From positions 46,764 through 110,763 of the forward strand of contig CAJTNN010000003.1 in NCBI GenBank assembly GCA_910577585.1: 64,000 bases of DNA. Direction: 5' to 3'. How positions within the stretch are numbered: the first letter of the stretch is position 1; each line of letters starts with the position of its first letter. Below the pieces are notes generated by a model. It made no database searches. It saw only the letters and a list, made by a program, of their open reading frames with translations, and was not told where the DNA came from. The position numbers were made by a program, and so were the translations under genes. Below are positions 45,019 through 54,000 of this stretch, one piece after another. This DNA comes from an uncultured Muribaculaceae bacterium. GTDB lineage: Bacteria; Bacteroidota; Bacteroidia; Bacteroidales; Muribaculaceae.

Positions 45019-46206
45019 TTACTTCACTACTACTTTAGTAGCCTTGCCGTTGAGCACCTTCACGTAGATGCCGGCAGCGGGGTTCTCCACGCGTGCGCCC
45101 TGGAGGTTGAAGTAAGTTGCCTCTCCCTCGGCGGCCTCGATGGCAGCTACGCCGGTTGAGTGCTCCTCTTCGATGAGGACAGAGTTGTTATTGCAGTTCC
45201 AAGTCACAGTGTAGACTGATGACTCAGTAGCACCCTCAACTGTCATGTTGGCATCATTGTTGCCGGCGATCTTCACCCACTCACCGGTAGCGATAGCACC
45301 ACCGGTTGAGAACCAGTTGTCAGCCACACCGTCCCAGATTTTAATCTTGAACTCAGAAGTGCCGATAGCCACACCTGTAGCAGTCACGATACCATCCTCG
45401 GGCACAGCCACGCCGTCAAAGAGCCAGCTGTTGAAGTTACCGAGCACGTTGAGGTACCAGCCATCGAAGCCCTCTACCGGATCGGGATCTACCGGATCGG
45501 GATCTACGGGGGTGTCACCACCTTCGCCTGACACAGTGAGAGTGCGGGTTGAAAGCACAAAAGTAAATGTCAGGTTCTCACCAGTCTCTTCAAGCTCAAG
45601 ATTTGTATTACCTCCATTGAAGAGTTCATACGGTATATTCAGCGCGATAGGTTCTCCACTGCCGCCAAAATTATATGTACCCCAGTTATCATCAGCAATC
45701 TTGAATGTATCCTTGCTATCCACTGTAATACCAGAGAGAACATATGTCTCGCCATCTGTAGTTGTGAACTGCCATTCCTCTGAAGCCTCCCAGCCATTCA
45801 TATCGCCGCGAAGATAGAGATCTACAAAACCTTCGGGTGCCTCGAGAAGTGTGAAAGTCACGTTCTTGTAGTCAGAAGTAACCTCTACATTCCATTTACC
45901 TCTGGGAAGAGTCACATTAGCATCCCCGTTAACGAGTCCACATGAGAATTCCGTGAAGCTTTCAGGAAGAGTTTCAGCGGGGAAAAGAGCGCCGGCGTTG
46001 AAAGGATTCCAGTCGGCTGCTACTGTTGATTTCGTTGTTGACATTTTAAACGGATTCTCTACCTGGAAAGAATATACTCCGTTTTCCAGAGCTACCTCGA
46101 CAGCCTCCGAAGGTTCCCAACCGAAGTCATTGCCAGTCAGATAGAGCTGGGCATTTGCCGCACTGGCTACTGCAAGAGCGGCCATGCATGCGTACAGTTT
46201 CTTCAT
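45019..46206 (-). CDS. Modular secreted protein with C-terminal sorting-like tail (smaller paralogue)
   Basis: A 395-residue exported protein with signal MKKLYACMAALAVASAANA and cleavage before QLYL. Module 1 (21-125) has LTGNDFGWEPSEAVEVALENG. Module 2 (about 129-228) starts LYLRGDMNGW and carries FKIADDNWGTYNFGG, the same fold unit as the repeats in the neighbour at 46505. A PVDPDP linker (232-243) and a third, distinct module (WYLNVLGNFNSW, SusE/SusF-like starch-binding flavour) follow. The tail FNLQGARVENPAAGIYVKVLNG-KATKVVVK resembles a type IX secretion or surface-anchoring domain. The function is probably glycan or ligand binding at the cell surface; this is inferred. No catalytic motif. 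Confidence 0.75.
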   Translation of the reverse strand: MKKLYACMAALAVASAANAQLYLTGNDFGWEPSEAVEVALENGVYSFQVENPFKMSTTKSTVAADWNPFNAGALFPAETLPESFTEFSCGLVNGDANVTLPRGKWNVEVTSDYKNVTFTLLEAPEGFVDLYLRGDMNGWEASEEWQFTTTDGETYVLSGITVDSKDTFKIADDNWGTYNFGGSGEPIALNIPYELFNGGNTNLELEETGENLTFTFVLSTRTLTVSGEGGDTPVDPDPVDPDPVEGFDGWYLNVLGNFNSWLFDGVAVPEDGIVTATGVAIGTSEFKIKIWDGVADNWFSTGGAIATGEWVKIAGNNDANMTVEGATESSVYTVTWNCNNNSVLIEEEHSTGVAAIEAAEGEATYFNLQGARVENPAAGIYVKVLNGKATKVVVK

Positions 46207-46390
46207 GTCTGTAAGAATTTTAAAGTTGTTATTTAGTTAATTGTAGGAGTTTTTCAGCATGTAAGACACGGGATAACCGTCCGGTTTTCATCAGCCTTGC
46301 GCTATCCCGTTTTCTCTCTACAAGATTACACCTTTTAACTCGATTTGCAAAATATTTTTAATTCTTTTTTCTTTCAATTTCACAATAAAA

Positions 46391-46420
46391 TTCCCCGCCG
46401 GAGCTATCTCCGACGGGGAA
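46391..46420 (-). terminator. Terminator of the larger modular secreted protein gene
   Basis: A stem TTCCCCGtCGGAG/CTCCGgCGGGGAA with a 4-base loop, followed on the minus strand by TTTTATTGTG. It nearly repeats the stem at 44922, so the two paralogues share similar terminators. The rest of the 298-base gap 46207-46504 shows no gene; an inverted ACACGGGATA/CTATCCCGT pair lies near 46268-46310. Confidence 0.82.
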
Positions 46421-46504
46421 TCACCATATTCTGTCTATCTGCAGGGGTCTACGCTTGCCTGAGCGTCTGCGCTTCGGCAGCCAGCCTACCCTGCATCATC
46501 CTCT

Positions 46505-48901
46505 TTATTTCACTACCACTTTTGTAGCTTTGCCGTTGGCTACCTTTACATAGAGGCCGCGTGCAGGATTGCTTACCTGCAGGCCATCGATGGTGTAGTA
46601 TACTGCATCGCCTTCTTCTGCTGCGATTGACTCTACGCCGGTTGACTTGGCAAGACGCACACAGCCGTTGGCGAAGTCTACCTGCACATACCAGTTGCCC
46701 TCGGGCACTGACCAAGCGTTGGAGTCGCTGTATACCACTCCGGCCACGCATACGCGTGTCCAGTCGGTGTCGAGCACTGCGCCGTTGATTGAGGGCACAT
46801 AGCGTACACCATCATTCACAGTAGCCCAGTCCTCTACATCTTCACCAAGTGCGCTGCAGAAGCTGATCATGTAGTCCTCGCCAAATTCCACTGCCTCGGG
46901 AGTCATGTAGATGCCATCTTCGTTGACCACCATCTCAAGGCCTTCGTTCGGATGCCAGCTATAGGGCGAACCAATCATGTAGAGGTGCTCGGGAGCCTCG
47001 ATGGGCTGGAACTCCTCGTCGCCACCTCCGAGGTCTTCACCCTCTTCATCGGCAGCAGCCTCTTCCACTACGAGTGTCATGTGGACTGAGTCGAAGTAGA
47101 ATTTGTAGCGGCCGGCAGCTGCGATTGAGAAGTTGGTACCCTCTGTAGAGCAATCCATCGGCACACCGAGTGTTACGACCTCGTCGCCAGCGGCCATAAT
47201 CCACTCAACCTGTTCTCCTTCGGCATTAACCTTCTTGATGCCGAAGTTGCACTCCTGTGCCTCTACAGCTTTCGAGATCCACATGCCTTCGTTGTCTTCG
47301 AGGATTGAAGCACGCCATGACGCGCCACCTTCGAAGTTGCCCCAGAGAAGATAGGTGTAGCCATCGGTCTGATCGCCGCCTTCACCTTCGTCACCTTCGC
47401 CTTCGTCGCCACCCTCTTCGTCGCGAACAAAGCCATCGGCCACGCCCTCAATCTTGAGCGATGCGTCGCTGAGGGTAAATGTGAAGGTCACATCTGAGCA
47501 TCCCTCCTCAAGGGCCATGTTGAAGTTGGAGTTGGATACGAGCGTATAACTCTCATTAAGGGCATAAGGCTCACCTTCGCCTCCGTAATTGATCTTGCCC
47601 CATGTGGCACCACCAATTTTGAAAATATCCTCAGCGGCCACACTTACATGTGCCAGAGTGTAGACATTTCCATCCTCGGTGCTGAATTTCCAGGCTTCGT
47701 CTACGCCGAATTCATCTGTCATGCTTCCGCGCAGATAAATCTCGGAATAGGTATCCTCTTCGTCTGACTCACCCTCGATCAGGAGTGTGCGTTCTGCAAG
47801 ATTCACGATGAATGTAAGCGATGAGCCACCTTTGGCAAGCGACATATTCTCGCCATTGTCTACCAGTTCGTAAGTCTGGTTGAGCTCCAGGTTAGCTGCA
47901 CCACCGAAATTATACACATCCCAGTCGGCATCGGCCACCTTGAAGGCTTCGTCAGATGATACGCTGACATTGGCAAGTGTGTAGATGTTGCCATCCTCTG
48001 TGGTGAATTTCCAGGCATCGTCAGCTGCCCAGTTCTCTATCATGCTGCCGCGGAGATAAAGCTCGGCATACTGGCTGACTTCGCCACCTTCGCCTTCATC
48101 GCCACCTTCGCCTTCGTCGCCACCTTCACCTTCGTCACCACCTTCGGCTTCGCCGGTGATTTTCAGCGAGGCATCGCTCAGAGTGAATGTGAAGGTCACG
48201 TCGGAGCAACCGCCATCGAGCGTAAGGTTATATGGTGAGTTGAATGCAAGCGTATAGGTGTTGTTGAGAGCGCAAGGCTCGCCATAGCCACCATAGTTGA
48301 TGTCCTTCCAGTTAGCATCTGCCACCTTGAACTCATCATCCGCTGCGATGCTCACATGAGCGAGAGTGTAGACATTGCCATCCTCTGTGGTGAATTTCCA
48401 GGCATCGTCGATATCCCAGCCTTCAACCATGGTGCCGCGAAGATAAATCTCGGCATACTGGCCGCCTTCGCCTTCGTCGCCGCCTTCACCTTCGTCACCA
48501 CCCTCACCTTCATCGCCGCCTTCGATTGACTCGTCGGGGGCAGTGACAGCGGTGAATGTGGCGCTGCTGTAGTCAGCGCTCACTGATACTGTCCACTCCG
48601 ATTTGTAGGGGAATGCTACGTTGGCATCTGCAAATTCCATCAGATCCACACTGAAGGTCTGCTCCATCGGAAGCGCTGTTGCCGGGAACAAGACACCGGA
48701 GTTAAATTCATCCCAATCTGAACATCCTGACCGGGTCATCTTGAATTCATCGCTGGCATTGAAGGTGTAGCTTCCGTCTACCTCCTCCACTACCAATGGA
48801 TTCTCAAGATCCCAGCCGTTTTCATTACCAACGACGTATAACTGCGCGTTGGCTGCCATGGCTATGCCCATGGCAAACATGCAAGAATAAAATTTCTTCA
48901 T
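46505..48901 (-). CDS. Modular secreted protein with three repeats, acidic GGDEGEG linkers and a sorting-like tail
   Basis: A 798-residue exported protein (signal MKKFYSCMFAMGIAMAANA). Residues 21-120 match the first module of the neighbour. Three homologous modules of about 100 residues follow at 151-252, 280-378 and 386-488, each starting YLRG(T/S)M and containing WKF(T/S)TEDGN(V/I)YTLA. They are joined by acidic linkers made of GGDEGEG units at 127-147, 252-275 and 495-511. Two more domains (WGNFEGGASWRAS and YMIGSPYSWHPNEGLEMV) follow. The tail is IDGLQVSNPARGLYVKVANG plus KATKVVVK, as in its neighbour. It is probably surface-exposed or secreted via the type IX system; ligand binding is inferred. 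The linker DNA repeats could change length by slippage in 21-base steps. Confidence 0.78.
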   Translation of the reverse strand: MKKFYSCMFAMGIAMAANAQLYVVGNENGWDLENPLVVEEVDGSYTFNASDEFKMTRSGCSDWDEFNSGVLFPATALPMEQTFSVDLMEFADANVAFPYKSEWTVSVSADYSSATFTAVTAPDESIEGGDEGEGGDEGEGGDEGEGGQYAEIYLRGTMVEGWDIDDAWKFTTEDGNVYTLAHVSIAADDEFKVADANWKDINYGGYGEPCALNNTYTLAFNSPYNLTLDGGCSDVTFTFTLSDASLKITGEAEGGDEGEGGDEGEGGDEGEGGEVSQYAELYLRGSMIENWAADDAWKFTTEDGNIYTLANVSVSSDEAFKVADADWDVYNFGGAANLELNQTYELVDNGENMSLAKGGSSLTFIVNLAERTLLIEGESDEEDTYSEIYLRGSMTDEFGVDEAWKFSTEDGNVYTLAHVSVAAEDIFKIGGATWGKINYGGEGEPYALNESYTLVSNSNFNMALEEGCSDVTFTFTLSDASLKIEGVADGFVRDEEGGDEGEGDEGEGGDQTDGYTYLLWGNFEGGASWRASILEDNEGMWISKAVEAQECNFGIKKVNAEGEQVEWIMAAGDEVVTLGVPMDCSTEGTNFSIAAAGRYKFYFDSVHMTLVVEEAAADEEGEDLGGGDEEFQPIEAPEHLYMIGSPYSWHPNEGLEMVVNEDGIYMTPEAVEFGEDYMISFCSALGEDVEDWATVNDGVRYVPSINGAVLDTDWTRVCVAGVVYSDSNAWSVPEGNWYVQVDFANGCVRLAKSTGVESIAAEEGDAVYYTIDGLQVSNPARGLYVKVANGKATKVVVK

Positions 48902-48933
48902 TGCGTGGGTTAGATTTTAAGTTGTAATTATTG

Positions 48934-49025
48934 TTTAAGTTAGCCTTGTTAAGTTAGCCTTTAACGTCAACCTTGTTAAGTTAGCTTTATTAAGTTAGCC
49001 TTGCAAGTTTGTTAAGTTAGCCTTA
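48934..49025. repeat. Five copies of TTAAGTTAGCCTT in the leader of the large secreted protein gene
   Basis: Copies begin near 48935, 48949, 48976, 48990 and 49012; one has TTAAGTTAGCTTT and a further degenerate copy (AACGTCAACCTTG) sits between. Spacing is irregular (14-27 bases). They lie 33-125 bases upstream of the start codon at 48901, on the coding-strand side, within or near the transcript leader. The 433-base gap 48902-49334 holds no ORF I can support. Confidence 0.75.
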
Positions 49026-49209
49026 TGCAAGTGAGCACTTTTGCAAGTACTGCAGAGTTTTCCATTTAAGATACTTACACTACTTCCACTTGGTGGAGCG
49101 CGGTCCCATGTGAGACTGCTCTTGAAGTGTGATGTAGGCTCTTAGCATGCGAGGTATAAAAGCCTCTGCATTTTCAATGTAAAATTAGCATTTTTTAACA
49201 TCATAAACA

Positions 49210-49261
49210 AAGAGTTAACAGATTTTAACATCTTATCATGATGCATATCCTGTTAACTCTT
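49210..49261. other. Inverted repeat between pth and the large secreted protein gene
   Basis: AAGAGTTAACAG (49210-49221) is mirrored exactly by CTGTTAACTCTT (49250-49261) with a 28-base AT-rich spacer. It may be a weak terminator after pth (TTTGTTTATG follows on the minus strand) or a dyad operator for the downstream gene. Confidence 0.5.
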
Positions 49262-49334
49262 CTCGAATTCTATCATTTTGCCGTATTTTTAAACCGGCTC
49301 AAATGAAGTCAGCATTACGGCCTGCGCCCCGCAA

Positions 49335-49901
49335 TCACTTATTATTATAGTGGGTCATGGCAAACGAAAGGCCGCTGAGGGCGAAGGCTTTGATGGCGTC
49401 GACCGCCACATCCTCACGCTCGGGCAACTTGGCCACCTCTTCGGCCGGGAATCTGCCGAGCACATAGTCTATCTGACCTCCGCGCGGGAAATCGCTGCCT
49501 ATTCCGAAGCGCAAGCGCGCGTAGCCCTGGGTGCCCAGTTCGGAGGCAATATTCTTGAGGCCGTTATGTCCGGCATCGGAGCCTCCGCTGCGCATACGTA
49601 TCGCTCCGAAGGGGAGCGCGAGGTCATCGACCAGCACGAGCAGATTCTCGAGCGGAAGTTTCTCCTTGTTCATCCAGTAGCGTACGGCCACACCACTGAG
49701 ATTCATAAAGGTCGAGGGCTTGAGCACAAGCAGCTCGCAGTTCTTGACCTTCACTGTGGCCATGTCGCCATAGCGGCAGGAACTGAAGTTGCCGCCACAC
49801 GCCTCCACCAGGCGGTCGGCTATCATAAACCCGATGTTATGACGGGTGCCTACATATTCCGGACCCATATTGCCGAGTCCTACAATAAGATATCTCTTCA
49901 T
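49335..49901 (-). CDS. pth: Peptidyl-tRNA hydrolase
   Basis: Releases peptides from drop-off peptidyl-tRNAs. The 188-residue protein starts MKRYLIVGLGNMGPEYVGTRHNIGFM, with the catalytic His in TRHNIGF, then KPSTFMNLSG, LVLVDDLALPFG and SDAGHNGLKNI. An in-frame ATG at 49979 would add 26 residues with no family match, so 49901 is chosen. It lies downstream of rplY with a ~260-base gap containing the rplY terminator. Confidence 0.94.
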   Translation of the reverse strand: MKRYLIVGLGNMGPEYVGTRHNIGFMIADRLVEACGGNFSSCRYGDMATVKVKNCELLVLKPSTFMNLSGVAVRYWMNKEKLPLENLLVLVDDLALPFGAIRMRSGGSDAGHNGLKNIASELGTQGYARLRFGIGSDFPRGGQIDYVLGRFPAEEVAKLPEREDVAVDAIKAFALSGLSFAMTHYNNK

Positions 49902-50084
49902 ATCTGCATCTTCAGCGGCGATGCGGGCGCGGAGTTTTCCACGACCCGTTATATGCCGCAAAATATCAATTATCCCCATATTCCATTCACTATGATTTTT
50001 GTATCTGTCGGAAGCTTACCTACATTCCAAAGGACTTCCTACAACTTCATTTAGTCAATCGACACTCCGATTCGCCCGCAAAAA

Positions 50085-50125
50085 TTAGAGGCCTCCTGCA
50101 CTGTGTGAGTGAAGGATGCCTCTAA
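50085..50125 (-). terminator. Terminator of rplY
   Basis: TTAGAGGC (50118-50125 on the minus strand) pairs with GCCTCTAA (50085-50092), with an inner TCCT/AGGA stem, and is followed by TTTTTGCGGG on the minus strand. Confidence 0.78.
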
Positions 50126-50158
50126 ATGATGCGGTCGATTTATCGCGGATGACGCGGT

Positions 50159-50809
50159 TTACTTGTCGGCCTTGGCAGCAGCACCACGTGCGGCACGTGT
50201 CAGCTGAACTGCGCATACCACTGCGTTCTTGGCGTTCATCAGCTCAAGACCCTCGAAGTGGAGGTCGCCTACGGCCATTGACTTGCCAAGACCCAGGTTG
50301 TCGACATTGATCACCAGACGCTCGGGAATCTCAGTGTAGGGAGCTTTCACTTTGAGCTTGCGCATTGAAAGTGTGAGCTTACCACCGGCTTTCACACCCT
50401 CGGCGTGACCCTCGATCTGAACGGGCACCTCCATCACAATGGGCTTCTCGGGCATTACCTCGAGGAAGTCGATGTGAAGAACGTCGTCTTTCACGGGCTG
50501 GAACTGAAGGTCTTTCAGCACTGCCTTCTTGGTCTCGCCGTTGATCTCGAGGTTGATCTCGAAGATGTCGGGTGAGTAGATGAGCTTGCGTACATCCTCG
50601 GCTGCTACCACGAGGTCAGTTGTGATGAGGCCACGCTTTGCGTCGATTGCCACTACCTTCTCGCCCTCTTTCAGAGCACCTGCATAGGGAAGTTCTACGA
50701 TTTTGCCGCCGTTGAGAACTGCGGGAATCTTACCCTCTGCACGGAGAGCCTTGACTGCTTTTTTGCCTACCACGCTGCGCGGAGCAGCCTTAAGATCGTA
50801 AGTTTTCAT
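50159..50809 (-). CDS. rplY: 50S ribosomal protein L25/general stress protein Ctc
   Basis: A 5S-rRNA-binding protein of the long Ctc type, 216 residues. The N-terminal L25 domain (LKAAPRSVVGKKAVKALRAEGKIPAVLNGG, and FQPVKDDVLHIDFLEV) is followed by the C-terminal TL5-like domain (MRKLKVKAPYTEIPERLVINVDNLGLGKS). It ends in a basic Ala/Lys tail. It is monocistronic, between its own consensus promoter and a terminator. Confidence 0.95.
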   Translation of the reverse strand: MKTYDLKAAPRSVVGKKAVKALRAEGKIPAVLNGGKIVELPYAGALKEGEKVVAIDAKRGLITTDLVVAAEDVRKLIYSPDIFEINLEINGETKKAVLKDLQFQPVKDDVLHIDFLEVMPEKPIVMEVPVQIEGHAEGVKAGGKLTLSMRKLKVKAPYTEIPERLVINVDNLGLGKSMAVGDLHFEGLELMNAKNAVVCAVQLTRAARGAAAKADK

Positions 50810-50969
50810 TGTTTGATGTGTTGTTATATTGTGTTACTCAAATCGCCCCTCCAGCACTGACCATTCCGGTCAGCCCGGGCGAGGCATTCCCATCACACGG
50901 GATGAACCTTCCGCCGAGCCGTGGGCTCCAATTGCACGTCGCTCATGGCCCTACGGACAGTTCCGGCTA

Positions 50970-51001
50970 CAAAATTAGTCATTTTATCCGGTTCTACCAA
51001 A
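50970..51001 (-). promoter_or_regulatory. Promoter of rplY
   Basis: On the minus strand TTTG (50998-51001), a 20-base spacer and TAATTTTG (50970-50977): full consensus. The leader is about 155 nt. It lies back to back with the promoter of the AddB-like gene, about 30 bases apart. Confidence 0.8.
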
Positions 51002-51027
51002 CATTTCGGCCGCTGCAGCGCAAATTC

Positions 51028-51058
51028 TTTGAAGTTGTTTAATCTTTCATTATCTTTG
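51028..51058 (+). promoter_or_regulatory. Promoter of the AddB-like gene
   Basis: TTTG (51028-51031), a 19-base spacer and TATCTTTG (51051-51058). The -7 box ends 4 bases before the ATG at 51063, so the transcript would start at or next to the start codon. The spacer overlaps a GAAGTTGTTTAA motif. Confidence 0.7.
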
Positions 51059-51062
51059 CGGC

Positions 51063-54000
51063 ATGTTACCCTTTCTGCAATGCGTGGCCCGCGCCTACGC
51101 CGATAAATATAGCGCTTCGTCGGCGCTGCCTGACCTGTGTTTCGTCTTTCCAAGCAAACGCGCCGGTACTTTCTTTCTTAAATATATTAAGGAGTATGCC
51201 GGGGCGATTGACTTCGCGCCGGCCATCACCACAATCTCCGATTTTGTGGCTGACCTCTCTGGGCGAGTGGTCAATACGCGCCTCGATACTCTCTTTCTGC
51301 TGCACAAGTGCTATTGCGATATCGTGCGCCCGCATCTCACGCTGGAGGGGCAGGAGGAGTATCTGAGTTTCGATGCGTTCCGGCGCTGGGGTGAGACGGT
51401 GCTGAATGATTTCAATGAGATTGACATACATCTTGCGCCGGCCGAGGCTATTTATAAGAATCTGTATGATTTCCGGTCGATTGCATCTACCTTCCTCACC
51501 GCCGACCAGCGGGCACTGATGGAGGAATACTTCGGCTATCATCCGTCGCAACAGTATGACGACAATAAATTCTGGATCGAGTTCGGCAAGAAGTTTGACG
51601 CTCATGACCCCTCGCCTGAGTCGGCCGACACTCCGCGCTCGAAGTTCATACATCTTTGGAAGGTGATGGCTCCGCTTTATGAGAATCTGCATGCGGCGCT
51701 GGCTGAGAAGGGACTGGCTACAGCGGGCGGAGTCTATCGCCTGGCTTATGAGCGGCTTGAGGAGCTGGCCGAGGAGTCCCCGGTCAATCAGGAGGCGGCC
51801 GAAGAGTTGCGCAAGCTGCTCCCCTACCGGAAAATCGTGATGGTGGGATTCAATGCTCTGTCGATGTCGGAACGTGCCATTTTCGGCATCCTGCGCGACC
51901 TCCCCTCTCCTGACGGCGCTGACGAGCCTCTGGCAGATTTTATCTGGGATGCCACCGGACCGATCCTCAACGACCACCGCAACTCTGCCGGACGCTTCGT
52001 GGCAATCAACCGCCGCGACTTTCCGGCGCCGGAATGGGTGCGAGCCTATATGAGTCCGAGCCACACCTCGGCGCTGCCGCAGCGCATCGACATCGTGGCT
52101 GCTCCCTCAAAGGTGATGCAGGTCAAAATTGCGGCTGAAATCATCAATAGTCTGAAGGAGCAAGTCGGCGAGGAGCCTTTTGACGATGCGCGTGTGGCAA
52201 TGGTGCTTCCGGAAGAGTCGCTGCTGCTGCCACTGCTCTATTCGCTGCCCAATAATGTCGGCGATGCCAACCTCACAATGGGATATCCGCTGAAGCTCAC
52301 CTCGGTGACCTCTTTCCTCACCCTGTTGCGCAGAATGCAGCTGATACGCCGCGATGCTAAAGACTACAAGGGCTTCGATTTCGCTGAGGTGCGCAACATC
52401 CTGGGGCACCCCTATGCGCATGAGATTCTCGGCACTCAGGTCATCTCGCAGTTTCTGGCCTATTTCGAACATCATCACATCTCGGTGGTAAGAGACTCCG
52501 ACCTCGAACGCCTCGGCGAGCGGGGGATGCGCCTGCTCTCGCCTCTGCCTCTCGATGCAACGCCCTTCCGCACGTTGGCCTATATCGATGATATCCTGGC
52601 AATGATCGAGACTACCCTGCCCCAGGATTCCCCCGAGTCAAATCGTCTGCTCAACTGCAATATCGAGCTGGCTAATGTCAGGGCATGGCGTGAGGCTATC
52701 TTGCGCCTTGCCGATGCCATCGAGGAGTATGATGTGAAGCTGAGCATGGCCGGAACCATGAGCGAGGCCTACCGACTGCTCCAGGGGGAGAGTGTGGCAT
52801 TCGAGGGGGAACCGCTGAAGGGGTTGCAGATTATGGGCATGCTCGAGACACGCGCCATCGATTTCGAACATCTTGTGGTGGTGGCGGTCAACGACAAGAC
52901 CATCCCGCGGCGCTCACGCCAGCGTTCTTTCCTGCCCAACGTGTTGCGTCGTGGCTACGGATTGCCACCGGTGAATTACGCCGAGAGTCTCTTTGCTTAT
53001 TACTTCTACCGCATGATGAGCCGCGCCAGAAGTGTGACATTAATCTACGACAACCGTGTGTCGGGTCTCACCGGCGGTCCGTCGCGCTATCTCATGCAGC
53101 TCGAATATATTTATGCCCGCAATAAGGTGAACCGCATCGAATATAAGTTTGAGCTCGAATCTACGCGTCCCGACATCAACATCATCGCCAAGAATGGCGA
53201 TGTGATGGCTAAGCTCGGCCGATTCCTCACCGACCCGGCTGAGGGCGAACGACGCATGAACTTCTCGGCTTCGTCTCTGAAGAAATATACGCATTGCCCG
53301 CTGAAGTTCTATCTGCAGGCAGTAGAGGGTCTGCGTGATGACCCGGCTCCTGAAAATGCAGTCGATGCTATTCTCTACGGTAATCTGGTGCATCATGTCA
53401 TGCAGCATCTGCTGCTTCCCGATAAAGCTGACCACGGCATTTGGCTCGACCCGCCTCACCCGGTCACCAAGGAGTCTATCGATGCCATCCTGGATGATGA
53501 AGTGAGGATTCGCACCCTCATACATCATTATCTCAACAAGGAATATTATCATCTGAAGGAGCATGAAATCGACCGCCCGCTGCAGCCCGACACTGAGATT
53601 GTGGCAGATGTGGCATACCGTCACATCTGCAATACATTGCGCCACGACCGCAACCTCACACCCTTCAATCTCTATGGATGCGAAGTGAAGGGTGACCTGA
53701 AATATCAGATGCCCGGCGACGAGCGGCTCATCAACATGACCTACGCCATCGACCGCATCGATGATGCCCTCTGCGAGGGTGAGGCTACGGTGCGCATCGT
53801 GGATTACAAGACCGGTAGCGTGGCTATCCACACTCCCTCGATTGAGGATATGCTGAACGGAAAGTCCTACTCTGACCATCTTTTCCAGCTCGAACTGTAT
53901 GCGATTCTGCTCAATCTGACGCGCCAGGCCGACGGGTTGCCCCCGCTGAGCATCAAACCCATGATTTATCCCGTGGCAGCGATTCACCTGCACGACAAGC

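Noticed and set aside
47369..48523. CRISPR-like or tandem satellite in the GGDEGEG region
   Set aside because: The repeats are coding linkers within an intact open frame, not an array with spacers.
48934..49025. CRISPR array
   Set aside because: Repeats are only 13-14 bases with uneven short spacing and no cas genes nearby.
49902..49979. Longer N-terminus for peptidyl-tRNA hydrolase
   Set aside because: The 26 extra residues have no family match; MKRYLIVGLGN is the usual beginning.
51066..52064. A 332-codon minus-strand frame opposite the start of the AddB-like gene
   Set aside because: Arg/His-rich shadow frame with no family pattern.
53040..53993. A 317-codon minus-strand frame inside the AddB-like gene
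   Set aside because: It lies opposite the nuclease and iron-sulfur region, which shows clear motifs; no protein-like features in the antisense frame.
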